From Maricaulis sp. (GTDB lineage: Bacteria > Pseudomonadota > Alphaproteobacteria > Caulobacterales > Maricaulaceae): DNA of 54,807 bases. Location: the NCBI RefSeq assembly GCF_030149425.1, contig NZ_JASBRQ010000073.1, positions 1 to 54,807 on the forward strand, read 5' to 3'. Position numbers and translations under genes: made by a program. Position 1 is the stretch's first letter. The number at the start of each line of letters is the position of its first letter. Under the pieces are notes generated by a model. That model saw nothing but the letters and a program-made list of their open reading frames with translations, made no database searches and had not been told where the DNA came from. Positions 8,890 through 22,711 of this stretch are shown piece by piece.

Positions 8890-11184
8890 ATGTCCAATCT
8901 CTCCATCTCCGATATGGCGCGCCCCGCGCCGCCCTCGCCCTATCTGGAGGGGCTGAACCCGGAGCAGCGCGAGGCCGTTGAGGCGGTAGAGGGCCCGGTA
9001 CTGGTCCTTGCCGGCGCCGGCACCGGCAAGACACGCGTTTTGACCACCCGCCTGGCCCACATCCTGGCCACCGGCCGGGCCCAGCCCTGGCAGATCCTGG
9101 CCGTGACTTTCACCAACAAGGCGGCGCGCGAGATGAAAGAGCGCGTCGGCCGGATCATCGGTGAGGCGGTTGAAGGCGTACCCTGGCTCGGCACATTTCA
9201 CTCCATTTCCGCGCAGATCCTGCGTCGCCATGCCGAGCTGGTCGAGCTCAAGTCAAACTTCACCATTCTCGACACCGATGATCAGCTTCGATTGCTGAAG
9301 CAGATTATCCAGGCGGAAAACATCGACGAGAAGCGCTGGACACCCCGCCATCTCGCCTCGCTCATCGATGGATGGAAAAACCGTGGCCTTTTGCCGGACC
9401 AGCTCGGTGAAGAGGACAAGTGGTCGTTTGCGGAAGGCCGTGGCCAGGGCCTTTACCAGATCTATCAGGAACGGCTGAAGACACTGAATTGCTGCGATTT
9501 CGGCGATCTTCTGCTGCACACCCTGCACATTTTCAAAGATCACCCGGATGTGCTGGCGGAGTATCACAAGAAGTTCCGCTATGTGCTCGTCGACGAGTAT
9601 CAGGACACCAACGTCTCGCAATACCTTTGGCTGCGGCTGCTCGCTCAGGGTACGGGAAACATTTGCTGCGTCGGCGATGATGATCAGTCCATTTATGGCT
9701 GGCGCGGCGCCGAAGTGGACAACATCCTGCGCTTCGAAAACGACTTCCCGGGCGCGCATGTGGTGCGCTTGGAGCGCAATTACCGCTCAACCGAACACAT
9801 CCTCGCGGCGGCCTCGGGCCTGATTGCTGCCAACCGCTCGCGGCTGGGCAAAACCCTTTGGACCGAGGACAGCGGCGGCGAGAAAGTCCAGGTGCGCGGC
9901 ATCTGGGATGGTGAAGCCGAAGCCCGTTTCGTCGCCGAGGAGATTGAAAACTGGTCCTCCAAGGGCCGGGCCTATTCCGACGCCGCCGTACTGGTGCGCG
10001 CTGCCTGGCAGATGCGCGCCTTCGAGGACCGTTTCATCATGCTGGGTCTGCCCTACAAGGTGATTGGCGGCCCCCGCTTCTTCGAACGCGCCGAGATCCG
10101 TGATGCGCACGCCTATCTGCGCCTGGTCCGCTCGCCGGAAGATGATCTTGCCTTTGAGCGCATCGTCAACACGCCCAAGCGCGGTATCGGCGACACCTCA
10201 GTGCAGAAGATCGCCATGACTGCACGGGCCATGGGCGTGCCTATGAGCGAGGCCGCGCGGGTCATGGTCACAACCGACGAGATCCGCGGCAAGGCCCGCA
10301 CAGCGCTTCAGGTTTTCCTGCGCGATGTCGACCGCTGGCGCGAACAGGCCGAGCATTCGCGGCTCGACGAACTGGCCGAGATTGTGCTCGACGAGAGCGG
10401 CTACACTGCCATGTGGCGCGAGGACAAAACGCCCCAGGCCGCCGGCCGGCTGGAGAACCTGAAGGAACTCGTCCGTTCCATGGGCGAATGGGATACGCTG
10501 GAAGCCTATCTCGAACATGTCGCCCTGGTTACCGATGCCGACCGCGCCAGCGAGGATGATGACGAAGTTTCGCTGATGACCCTGCATGGCGCCAAGGGGC
10601 TGGAATTCCCCCTGGTTTTCCTGCCGGGCTGGGAAGAGACGGTGTTTCCCTCACAGCGCTCGCTGGATGAAGGCGGGACGCGTTCGCTCGAGGAAGAGCG
10701 CCGTCTGGCCTATGTCGGCATCACAAGAGCGCGTGAGCGGGCGATCATCACCTTTACCGCCAACCGCATGATCGATGGACGCTGGCTAGCCGTTATCCCC
10801 TCGCGCTTTATCGACGAAATGCCCGTTGATCACGTCGAAGCGAAGTCGGAGACCGGCTATTATGACGGCGGCCCGGGCCGCGAGAGCTTCACGGCCAATG
10901 CCGATCCGATGGCGTCGAGCTATTCCTCACCCGGCTGGAAGCGCTATCAAGCCAATACCCAGTCCGGACGCAAGAGCGACCCGCCGACTATCAACGCCAA
11001 GGCAACGCTGATTGAAAGCGGCGGCTCGGACAAGACCGGCAAGTGGCAGGCCGGCGATCGGGTCTTCCACGACAAATTCGGCTACGGAACAGTGAAGAAG
11101 GCCGACGGCGCCAAATACACGGTGAAGTTCGATAAGGCCGGCGAGAAGAAAGTGGTCGAAAGCTTCCTGCGGGACCTGCCCTAG
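8890..11184 (+). CDS. uvrD: ATP-dependent DNA helicase, UvrD/PcrA type
   Basis: A 764-residue SF1A 3'-5' helicase acting in nucleotide excision and mismatch repair and in clearing proteins from DNA. The motifs are intact and in order: Walker A GAGTGKT (about 42-48), DEYQDTN (about 235), VGDDDQSIYGWRGA (about 261), LMTLHGAKGLEFPLVF (motif V) and AYVGITRAR (motif VI). The last 50 residues form a Tudor-like domain (GDRVFHDKFGYGTV), which in PcrA/UvrD binds RNA polymerase. UvrD and PcrA cannot be told apart from sequence alone here. The gene is followed closely by prmA on the same strand. Confidence 0.95.
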   Translation: MSNLSISDMARPAPPSPYLEGLNPEQREAVEAVEGPVLVLAGAGTGKTRVLTTRLAHILATGRAQPWQILAVTFTNKAAREMKERVGRIIGEAVEGVPWLGTFHSISAQILRRHAELVELKSNFTILDTDDQLRLLKQIIQAENIDEKRWTPRHLASLIDGWKNRGLLPDQLGEEDKWSFAEGRGQGLYQIYQERLKTLNCCDFGDLLLHTLHIFKDHPDVLAEYHKKFRYVLVDEYQDTNVSQYLWLRLLAQGTGNICCVGDDDQSIYGWRGAEVDNILRFENDFPGAHVVRLERNYRSTEHILAAASGLIAANRSRLGKTLWTEDSGGEKVQVRGIWDGEAEARFVAEEIENWSSKGRAYSDAAVLVRAAWQMRAFEDRFIMLGLPYKVIGGPRFFERAEIRDAHAYLRLVRSPEDDLAFERIVNTPKRGIGDTSVQKIAMTARAMGVPMSEAARVMVTTDEIRGKARTALQVFLRDVDRWREQAEHSRLDELAEIVLDESGYTAMWREDKTPQAAGRLENLKELVRSMGEWDTLEAYLEHVALVTDADRASEDDDEVSLMTLHGAKGLEFPLVFLPGWEETVFPSQRSLDEGGTRSLEEERRLAYVGITRARERAIITFTANRMIDGRWLAVIPSRFIDEMPVDHVEAKSETGYYDGGPGRESFTANADPMASSYSSPGWKRYQANTQSGRKSDPPTINAKATLIESGGSDKTGKWQAGDRVFHDKFGYGTVKKADGAKYTVKFDKAGEKKVVESFLRDLP

Positions 11185-11251
11185 CCCTTGCCTCGGGGGC
11201 AAAAACCGGTCACACCCCGCCGCCAGGCTTTGAGCCTCCCGGGAGCTGATC

Positions 11252-12112
11252 ATGTCCACACTCTGGCGCCTCACCGCGCAGGCCGATTTCAAAACCCTCG
11301 CCGACGCCGCCGAGCGTCTCGACGAGGCCTATCCGCCGCTGGCCCTGTCCTGGTCGCTGTTTGACGACACCGATCCGGCGCGCCTGGATGTGCTGTTCGA
11401 CACGCCGCCCGATGAAGCGCAATTCCGTGCCGCGTCCGGTCTGCCGACTGACATCCTCGCCGAGATCCGCCCGGTCCCGAATGAAGACTGGGTCCGTATA
11501 TCCCTGGAAGGGCTGAAGCCCGTCGAGGCGGGCCGGTTCATCGTCTTCGGCGAACATGACCGCGACCAGATCCCCGCCGGCAAGGTGAAGCTGGAAATCG
11601 AAGCTGGACCGGCCTTTGGCACCGGCCATCACGGCACGACACGCGGCTGCCTCCTGGCCTATGACGCCATGCTGGAAGCCGGCGAGCGCCCGGCCACGGT
11701 ATTTGACCTGGGCTGCGGCACAGCCGCCCTGGCAATCGCTGCGGCGAAAACCCTCGCAGATGCTGAAATCCTGGCCTCGGACATCGATCCGGAAGCGGTC
11801 GAGGAAAGCCAGGTCAATTGCGACAAGAACGGCACACCGGACGTGGACTGCTTTGTCGCCGAGGGGCTCGACCACGCCAAGCTGAAGGGTCGCCAGTTCG
11901 AACTGATCTTCGCCAATATTCTCGCCGGTCCCCTGGTGGCCCTGGCACCGGGCATCGCCAATGCCCTCACCCCGGGCGGCAAGGTTATTCTTTCCGGCCT
12001 GCTGAGCGAACAGGAAGCCTGGGTGCGCGAGGCCTATGAAGCGGCGGGCCTGACGGTGCAGCGCCGGGAACCGATTGAGGGCTGGGAAACGCTGATTGCG
12101 GTGAAAGCCTGA
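11252..12112 (+). CDS. prmA: Ribosomal protein L11 methyltransferase
   Basis: A 286-residue SAM-dependent enzyme that methylates ribosomal protein L11. GTGHHGTT (about 123-130) is the PrmA hallmark, followed by the SAM-binding loop DLGCGT (about 151) and ANILAGPLVALAP, equivalent to the catalytic-loop motif. The N-terminal third matches the substrate-recognition domain in length. It is the middle gene of the uvrD-prmA-pepP run, with gaps of 67 and 35 bases, so co-transcription is likely. Confidence 0.93.
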   Translation: MSTLWRLTAQADFKTLADAAERLDEAYPPLALSWSLFDDTDPARLDVLFDTPPDEAQFRAASGLPTDILAEIRPVPNEDWVRISLEGLKPVEAGRFIVFGEHDRDQIPAGKVKLEIEAGPAFGTGHHGTTRGCLLAYDAMLEAGERPATVFDLGCGTAALAIAAAKTLADAEILASDIDPEAVEESQVNCDKNGTPDVDCFVAEGLDHAKLKGRQFELIFANILAGPLVALAPGIANALTPGGKVILSGLLSEQEAWVREAYEAAGLTVQRREPIEGWETLIAVKA

Positions 12113-12147
12113 TTGCAAGCGTCATGCAGCGGGCCTAATTTCCCGCC

Positions 12148-13986
12148 ATGACCCAGATGATCTCACAGACTTTCGACGTAAAGGGCGGCCCGCAATTTGG
12201 CCGCGACAACCTGCCCAAGCTGCGCACTGAGCTCAAAGCCCTCGGGCTGGACGGTTTCCTGGTGCCGCATGAGGACGAGTACGACAACGAATACCTGCCC
12301 GATTGCAATGAGCGGCTGTTGTGGCTGACCGGTTTCTCCGGTTCGGCCGGCGCGGCTATCGCCATGATTGATCGCGCCGCGGTTTTCGTTGATGGCCGCT
12401 ATACGCTGCAGGTGCGCCAGCAGGTCGATGGCGATCTGTTTGAGTATCGCGACCTGGTCGATCAGGGCATGCATGGCTGGATCGAGAGCGCCGGCCGGGC
12501 CGGTGAGAAAATCGGCTATGACGCCCGCCTGCACAGCCCCGCCTCTCTGGCACGGCTGCAGACCGCTGCCGAGCGCGCCGGTGTCGAGCTGGTCAGTGTT
12601 GACAGCAATCCGCTCGACACGGCCTGGAGCGATCGCCCGGCTGCTCCCATGGCAAAGATCAATCCGCAGCCGATCGAATTTGCTGGCGAAGACCATACCT
12701 CCAAGCGCGAGCGCATCGGCGTTGCTATCGAGCGCGGCGCGGCTGACGCGGCGGTCCTGACAGCGCCACCCTCCATCGCCTGGCTGTTCAACATCCGGGG
12801 TGGCGATGTATCCCGCTCGCCCCTGCCTTTGTCTGCCGCCATTCTCGGCAAGGACGGCAAGGCGACCCTATTTGTGGCTCCGGAAAAACTGACCGACGAA
12901 ACCCGCTCCCATCTCGGCAATGAAGTTGCACTACGACCGGAAACCGAGTTCGCTGCCGGCCTGGCGGAGCTCGACGGCAAAACCGTGCGCGTTGATCCCA
13001 ACACGGCATCGGCCTGGGTGTTTGAACAGCTCAAGTCTGGCGGTGCCACGGTGCAGGAGCTGGAAGACCCGGTCATGCGCCCCAAGGCGGCCAAGAATGC
13101 CGCCGAGGTCGAGGGCTCACGCCAGGCACACATTCGCGACGGCGCAGTGATCGTCAAATTCCTGCACTGGCTCGACACTGAGGGCCAGTCCGGCGAGGTC
13201 GACGAGATCCAGGCTGCCCAGAAGCTGGAAAGCCTGCGCAAGGAATTGCCGGAGCTGCGCGACCTGTCCTTCGACACGATTTCCGGTGCCCAAGGCAATG
13301 CGGCCTTTGCCCACTACCGGGTGTCCGAAGACAGCAATCTCAAACTCGCAGACGGTTCGCTCTATCTTGTCGACAGTGGCGGCCAATATCCCGACGGCAC
13401 CACGGACATTACCCGGACGGTTCCCATCGGCACCCCGACGGCAGAAATGCGGACCCAGTTCACCCGCGTTCTCAAGGGCCATATCGCGCTGTCCATGATC
13501 CGCTTCCCCAAGGGCACGACCGGCACCCAACTCGACGTTCTGGCGCGTTTGCCGCTATGGCAGGCGGGCTTTGACTATGACCATGGCACCGGCCATGGCG
13601 TCGGCAGCTTCCTGGGTGTGCATGAAGGCCCGCAGCGCATTGCCAAGGCGCCCAGCGCCGTAGCTCTGGAACCGGGCATGATCGTCTCCAACGAGCCCGG
13701 CTATTACAAGGAAGACGCCTACGGCATCCGCATCGAGAACCTGCAGGTCGTCACCGATGCCGCGCTCATCCCCGGCGGCGACCGCCCGATGCTTGGTTTT
13801 GAGACCCTGACGCTTGCACCGATCCACCGCACGCTGATCGATCTGCATCTGCTGACGCCGGAAGAGCTGATGTGGATGGACCGCTATCACGCCCTGGTGC
13901 GTGAGAAAGTCCTGCCGCTGGTCGAGGGTGAAGTCGCGGACTGGCTGCTCAAGGCGACCGAACCTCTGGCCGGCGCCACGCCCTGA
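12148..13986 (+). CDS. Xaa-Pro aminopeptidase, long three-domain form (M24B)
   Basis: 612 residues, the length of the three-domain aminopeptidase P type. It removes an N-terminal residue next to proline. The pita-bread metal ligands are all visible: Asp in LVDSGG (about 408), Asp in DITRT (about 420), His in HGTGHG (about 479), Glu in SNEPGYY (about 514) and Glu in RIENLQV. There is no Shine-Dalgarno before the ATG. Instead a small inverted repeat (GCGGG 12129-12133, CCCGC 12142-12146) abuts it, so translation may be unusual. The stop shares a base with the next gene's ATG (TGATG). Confidence 0.93.
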   Translation: MTQMISQTFDVKGGPQFGRDNLPKLRTELKALGLDGFLVPHEDEYDNEYLPDCNERLLWLTGFSGSAGAAIAMIDRAAVFVDGRYTLQVRQQVDGDLFEYRDLVDQGMHGWIESAGRAGEKIGYDARLHSPASLARLQTAAERAGVELVSVDSNPLDTAWSDRPAAPMAKINPQPIEFAGEDHTSKRERIGVAIERGAADAAVLTAPPSIAWLFNIRGGDVSRSPLPLSAAILGKDGKATLFVAPEKLTDETRSHLGNEVALRPETEFAAGLAELDGKTVRVDPNTASAWVFEQLKSGGATVQELEDPVMRPKAAKNAAEVEGSRQAHIRDGAVIVKFLHWLDTEGQSGEVDEIQAAQKLESLRKELPELRDLSFDTISGAQGNAAFAHYRVSEDSNLKLADGSLYLVDSGGQYPDGTTDITRTVPIGTPTAEMRTQFTRVLKGHIALSMIRFPKGTTGTQLDVLARLPLWQAGFDYDHGTGHGVGSFLGVHEGPQRIAKAPSAVALEPGMIVSNEPGYYKEDAYGIRIENLQVVTDAALIPGGDRPMLGFETLTLAPIHRTLIDLHLLTPEELMWMDRYHALVREKVLPLVEGEVADWLLKATEPLAGATP

Positions 13987-14510
13987 TGCGGACCGGCATT
14001 CTGATCATTCTGGCGGCCGCCCTTCTGGGCGGCTGCTTTTACGCCGAAGATCCTCTGATCACCCGGCGGGCGGCGGATTTCCCGCTCGATCAGGGCCGCT
14101 ATTCCCACACGCCCTATCACCCGGACGGACGCCCGTTCGACCGGCCCACCTGGAACGGCGAGATTGAACGCGAGGGCTGGAGCTATGCCTCCGACACCGA
14201 GGCCTTTCCGCACCAGCATGTCCGGTTGCGCGCGCTGACCGATGGGCTCTACGCCGCCCAGCGCGAGAATGACGGCAATTACCTGTTCGGTCTTGTCTTC
14301 ACCTATCCCGGCGGCGTCGTCACCTATCACAACCCCTCCTGCTCTGATCTGTCGGAAACCGCGCGCGAACGCTACGCGTTGACCGTGGACATGGAGGAAG
14401 GCACCTGCCGCATCGAGCGCTGGGATGTGCTTGAAGCCGTCTTGCTGACCTATCTGGAGGAGCAGGGCGGCGCACCGCGCGTCGATGGCGTTTACCGGCG
14501 CCTCGACTAA
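13986..14510 (+). CDS. Putative lipoprotein, first of a tandem pair
   Basis: A 174-residue protein with a lipoprotein signal (LLGGC, Cys at about 18), so it should be lipid-anchored and face the periplasm. The mature start CFYAEDPLIT is nearly repeated in the gene downstream (CFYSFEPLIT). Both share the layout of a PLIT segment, a charged YHPDG-type segment, a central beta-rich part and a Cys-containing C-terminal region. It is translationally coupled to the aminopeptidase through TGATG. I recognise no family. Confidence 0.75.
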   Translation: MRTGILIILAAALLGGCFYAEDPLITRRAADFPLDQGRYSHTPYHPDGRPFDRPTWNGEIEREGWSYASDTEAFPHQHVRLRALTDGLYAAQRENDGNYLFGLVFTYPGGVVTYHNPSCSDLSETARERYALTVDMEEGTCRIERWDVLEAVLLTYLEEQGGAPRVDGVYRRLD

Positions 14511-14540
14511 CCGCCTCATTTTCGGCACGCGAACTCCCTA

Positions 14541-14550
14541 GACTCGAGTC
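14541..14550. promoter_or_regulatory. Double GANTC palindrome
   Basis: GACTCGAGTC is a perfect 10-base palindrome made of two abutting GANTC sites, the CcrM methylation target in alphaproteobacteria. It lies 20 bases before the start of the second lipoprotein gene, so methylation could affect that gene's transcription. That effect is inference. Confidence 0.35.
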
Positions 14551-14570
14551 AACGACAGGGGGAATTTGTT

Positions 14571-18945
<4,375 letters not shown>

Positions 18946-18967
18946 TCAGCGCGGTTGCACCTCGAGT

Positions 18968-19801
18968 TTAGCCGAAGAGACGACGCCAAGCACGATCGAA
19001 ATAGCTCGGATCTTCGTTCTCGATGACCTGGTCGAGGGTAATGCCCTCACGGGTCAGGAGATCATAGCTGTTCTGATACCATTCCGAGCCCGGGAAGTTG
19101 TGGCCGAGCACGGCGGCGACCTGACGGGCTTCACCGTCAACACCCAGCGCGACATAGCTCTCCACCAGACGGTGCAGGGCTTCCGGCACATGGCTGGTGG
19201 TGCCGTATTCCTCGATCACATTGCGGAAACGGTTGATGGCAGCGAGGTGATAATCACGGCGCAGATACCAGCGACCGACATCCATCTCCTTGCCGGCCAG
19301 ATGATCGCGCGTCATGTCGATCTTGAGGCGGGCGTCGGTGGCATAACGGCTGTCCGGGAAGCGGCGGACAACCTGTTCCAGGGCTTCCATGGCCTGGGCG
19401 GTGGTCTGCTGGTCGCGACCGACATCCATGATCTGCTCGAAATAGCAGATGGCGATCAGGTAGTAGGCATAAGCCGCGCTGCGATTGCCCGGATGCAGGG
19501 AGATGAAGCGCTGCGCATCGGAGATGGCTTCCTCATACTGCTGACCCTGGTAATTGGCGAAAGCCGCCATGAGCATGGACCGGCGCGCCCATTCCGAATA
19601 CGGGTGCTGACGCTCGACTTCGTCGAACTGCGCTGCCGCGAGCCGATATTGGCGGCGGTCCATGGAACGGAGGGCATCCCCATAAATCGTCTCGGCCGGG
19701 CGCTCGACATAAGCGACCTCGGCGTCCGGACCGCTGGAACAAGCGGCCAGAACGGCTGCGGCGAGAATGGGTGTGATCAGGCGCGACGAACGAAGCATCA
19801 A
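18968..19801 (-). CDS. bamD: Outer membrane protein assembly factor BamD
   Basis: A 277-residue lipoprotein of the BAM complex, which inserts beta-barrel proteins into the outer membrane. The signal ends at LAACSS, with the lipidated Cys near residue 21. Helical TPR-like repeats follow (YRLAAAQFDEVERQHPYSEW, then repeated Ala/Tyr helices and DSRYATDARLKID). It is longer at the C-terminus than the E. coli protein, as is usual in alphaproteobacteria. A 115-base gap separates it from lpxC and contains a GACTC site, so it may have its own promoter. Confidence 0.93.
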   Translation of the reverse strand: MMLRSSRLITPILAAAVLAACSSGPDAEVAYVERPAETIYGDALRSMDRRQYRLAAAQFDEVERQHPYSEWARRSMLMAAFANYQGQQYEEAISDAQRFISLHPGNRSAAYAYYLIAICYFEQIMDVGRDQQTTAQAMEALEQVVRRFPDSRYATDARLKIDMTRDHLAGKEMDVGRWYLRRDYHLAAINRFRNVIEEYGTTSHVPEALHRLVESYVALGVDGEARQVAAVLGHNFPGSEWYQNSYDLLTREGITLDQVIENEDPSYFDRAWRRLFG

Positions 19802-19916
19802 ACACGACTCAACTGGTTGGACGCTTGGTTAAGCGCCGGTGGTCACTGCCTTGTAGCCGATCCAAGCGCGCGGCAAAAGAGTGCTGTCAGCGCTTCACCG
19901 AAAAGAAACGGGAATA

Positions 19917-20816
19917 CTAGGAGTTGGCGAGTGCAATATCCTGCGTCGCGCCACCCCGCATGGTCACCATTTTCCAGGCAGAGGTGTCGTCCAGCAAGGC
20001 CCGCACGGCTGCGTTATTGATCGCATGGCCGGGACGGCTCGCCGAATAACGGCCCAGGATCGGTGCACCGGCGAGATAAAGATCGCCCAGGGCATCAAGT
20101 GCTTTGTGCCGTACGAATTCGTCGTCATAGCGAAGCCCTTCCGGGTTCACCACGCCGGTGTCATCGAGCACGACCGCATTATCCATCGACCCGCCACGAG
20201 CCAGGCCAGCGGCCAGGAGGGCGTCATAATCTTTCTGGAAACCGAACGTCCGCGCCCCGGCGATGTCATTGGCGAAGATATCCGGCGTCACATCAAACAC
20301 GCAGGACTGACGCCCCACAGCCTGATGCTCGAAGGAGATATCGACCTCGATCATCGGCTTCAGCGCCGGCAGGAAACCGGCCCGGCGGCCTTCGGTTTCA
20401 ACCATGACCGGCTTGAGTACCTGGATCGCACGGCGCGGTGCGGCATGCGCGACCAGGCCGACATTGTGGATCAGTTCCACGAAGGGGGCGGAAGACCCGT
20501 CCATGACCGGCAATTCCGGGCCGTCGATATCGATGATCGCATCGTCTACGCCGATGCCGGCCAGTGCCGCCATCAGGTGCTCGACCGTGGCCACCGAAAC
20601 GCCATCACCATTGGCGATCGTCGTCCCGAGACGGATGCCGGTGACCGCATCGGCACGCGCTTCAACGCGATTATCCCGATCGGTGATATCTGAACGGATG
20701 AAGACTATGCCAGCGCCCGCAGGTGCAGGCTGCATGACCAGGCGTACACGTTCGCCGCTGTGCAGTCCCACCCCTGCACATACAACCGGTGCCGCCAATG
20801 TTTGCCGGTAAATCAC
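19917..20816 (-). CDS. lpxC: UDP-3-O-acyl-N-acetylglucosamine deacetylase
   Basis: A 299-residue zinc enzyme for the committed step of lipid A synthesis. AGVGLHSGERV at the start, the zinc-binding His in VEHLMAAL and the HKALDALGD element (about 235, with His and Asp ligands) are intact. It lies directly downstream of ftsZ, as in Caulobacter and E. coli. The 124-base ftsZ-lpxC gap is large enough for a separate promoter and holds a small GCGGC/GCCGC hairpin. Confidence 0.96.
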   Translation of the reverse strand: MIYRQTLAAPVVCAGVGLHSGERVRLVMQPAPAGAGIVFIRSDITDRDNRVEARADAVTGIRLGTTIANGDGVSVATVEHLMAALAGIGVDDAIIDIDGPELPVMDGSSAPFVELIHNVGLVAHAAPRRAIQVLKPVMVETEGRRAGFLPALKPMIEVDISFEHQAVGRQSCVFDVTPDIFANDIAGARTFGFQKDYDALLAAGLARGGSMDNAVVLDDTGVVNPEGLRYDDEFVRHKALDALGDLYLAGAPILGRYSASRPGHAINNAAVRALLDDTSAWKMVTMRGGATQDIALANS

Positions 20817-20940
20817 AACAACTCGCCGTCGCTTTTAGTTATATATCTGCGGCACGAGCCGCCCCTCGCTAGGAGAAGACGACAAGCGGCGCGATGATAC
20901 AATTAAAGCTTTGTTGCGCTTTGTTACGCGTGCGACCGAA

Positions 20941-22569
20941 TCAGTTGGCCTGGCGGCGCAGGAAGGCCGGGATTTCCAGGTCACCCTCATCCAGACTATC
21001 GCCGAACAGATCACCGGAAGGCGCGCGAGGCGCTTGAACCGGCGGCGTTTTCTCCGCGACCGGAGCCGCTTTCGGAGCCGGCTCTGCGGGTTTACGGCGA
21101 CGACCGAAGAGAGAGAAACCTCGCTTGGGCTCTTCCTCGGCTTTAGGTTCAGGTGTGATCGTCGGAGCCGGTTCGGAACGGCGCTGTTCGTAACGGGCGT
21201 TGAGCGCCTCGGCTTCACGCTGCAGGCGCGCCTGGTCGACCACGACCTGCGGCGGCGGGGTCGGCGCGGCGGCTTCCATGCGCGGCGCTTCGACTTGCGG
21301 CTGGACCAGGGACTGGCCCTGGACCTCACCCTGGGTCGGCTCTGCCGGCGGCGGGGTCAAATCTTCGGCACCGACAGCGCGGCGCAGCGGCTCTTCATGA
21401 GCCTCGGTCTCGCGCGGAGCCGGCGCTTCGGTGCGCGACTCTTGGATCATACGGCCCGGACGGTCGGTATTCATGCGCTTCCACGGCAGAATGTGGTCAT
21501 TGCCGCCGGACGCCGCAGCGGTCCCGGCCGGCGAGGACTGGACGATACGCTCCGGCGCCGGGGTCACCGTGCGCTGGCGCGTGCGCGGATCAACAGCCAT
21601 GGCTTCGGCCTCGATACCGGTGGCGACAACGGAGACCCGCATCGAGCCATCCATATTCTCGTCAAAGGTCGAACCGACAATAATGTTCGCATCCGGATCA
21701 ACTTCGGCGCGGATTTCGTTCGCAGCCTCGTCGACCTCGTACAGGGTCATGTCGTAACCGCCGGTGATATTGATCAGAACGCCGGTAGCGCCCTTCATCG
21801 ACACATCATCAAGCAGCGGGTTGGAAATCGCGGCCTGGGCGGCATCGACGGCGCGCTTCTCGCCCTCGGCTTCGCCCGTGCCCATCATCGCCTTGCCCAT
21901 TTCGTTCATGACGGCACGAACATCGGCAAAATCAAGATTGATCAGGCCCGGCATGACCATCAGGTCAGTAATCCCGCGCACACCGGAATGCAGCACTTCG
22001 TCGGCCATGGAGAAGGCTTCGGCGAAGGTGGTCTTTTCCGTGGCGATGCGGAACAGGTTCTGGTTCGGAATGACGATCAGCGTATCGACATGTTCCTGAA
22101 GCTGTTCAATGCCGTTTTCGGCCAGCTTCATGCGGCGCGTCCCCTCGAAGTGGAAGGGTTTGGTGACAACGCCGACGGTCAGAATACCCAGCTCGCGTGC
22201 GGCCTGGGCCACGACCGGCGCAGCACCGGTCCCCGTACCACCGCCCATACCGGCCGTAATAAAGACCATGTGCGCACCCTGCAGGTGCTCGCGGATCTCA
22301 TCGATGGAATCATGCGCCGATTGCTGACCGACTTCCGGACGCGCACCCGCTCCCAGACCTTCGGTAATCGCAGCGCCCATCTGAACGCGCTTTTCCGTGC
22401 TTGAACGCGACAGGGCCTGGGCGTCAGTATTGGCAACGACAAAGTCGACGCCTTCCAGCGCCGCCTCGATCATGTTGTTGACGGCATTACCCCCTGCGCC
22501 ACCGACACCAAAGACGACGATGCGCGGCCGCAGTTCGGTCGTTTCCGGGATGGAGAGGTTGAGCGTCAT
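20941..22569 (-). CDS. ftsZ: Cell division protein FtsZ
   Basis: A 542-residue tubulin-like GTPase that forms the division ring. The GTP loop [10 protein letters not shown] is near residue 108, and the N-terminal [15 protein letters not shown] is intact. After the globular core (about 320 residues) there is an unusually long linker of about 200 residues, rich in Pro, Glu, Ala and Gln. The conserved C-terminal peptide IPAFLRRQ, which binds FtsA and other partners, follows. A long linker is also typical of Caulobacter FtsZ. The gene has its own 142-base leader with a CtrA-type site. Confidence 0.98.
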   Translation of the reverse strand: MTLNLSIPETTELRPRIVVFGVGGAGGNAVNNMIEAALEGVDFVVANTDAQALSRSSTEKRVQMGAAITEGLGAGARPEVGQQSAHDSIDEIREHLQGAHMVFITAGMGGGTGTGAAPVVAQAARELGILTVGVVTKPFHFEGTRRMKLAENGIEQLQEHVDTLIVIPNQNLFRIATEKTTFAEAFSMADEVLHSGVRGITDLMVMPGLINLDFADVRAVMNEMGKAMMGTGEAEGEKRAVDAAQAAISNPLLDDVSMKGATGVLINITGGYDMTLYEVDEAANEIRAEVDPDANIIVGSTFDENMDGSMRVSVVATGIEAEAMAVDPRTRQRTVTPAPERIVQSSPAGTAAASGGNDHILPWKRMNTDRPGRMIQESRTEAPAPRETEAHEEPLRRAVGAEDLTPPPAEPTQGEVQGQSLVQPQVEAPRMEAAAPTPPPQVVVDQARLQREAEALNARYEQRRSEPAPTITPEPKAEEEPKRGFSLFGRRRKPAEPAPKAAPVAEKTPPVQAPRAPSGDLFGDSLDEGDLEIPAFLRRQAN

Positions 22570-22634
22570 GATAGACCCCGTTCACACACAAGTAAGGTTA
22601 ACGAATTTCGAACTGCATCATCGCCTTCACACAC

Positions 22635-22649
22635 TTAAGCGAGTGTTAA
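22635..22649 (-). promoter_or_regulatory. CtrA-type binding site in the ftsZ leader
   Basis: TTAA-N7-TTAA lies 66 bases before the ftsZ ATG. On the ftsZ strand it reads TTAAC-N6-TTAAG, with both half-sites perfect to the TTAA core. In Caulobacter, CtrA represses ftsZ through such a site. Its function here is inferred. Confidence 0.65.
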
Positions 22650-22711
22650 GCGCAATATTAAATGCAAAGAAATGAGCAGGATTTGGTCGCGCTTTTTTGC
22701 AGCACGCCCGG

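Noticed and set aside
20850..20866. GCGGC/GCCGC hairpin after ftsZ as a terminator
   Set aside because: The stem is only 5 bp and is followed by AGATATATAA rather than a T-run, so lpxC could still be read from upstream.
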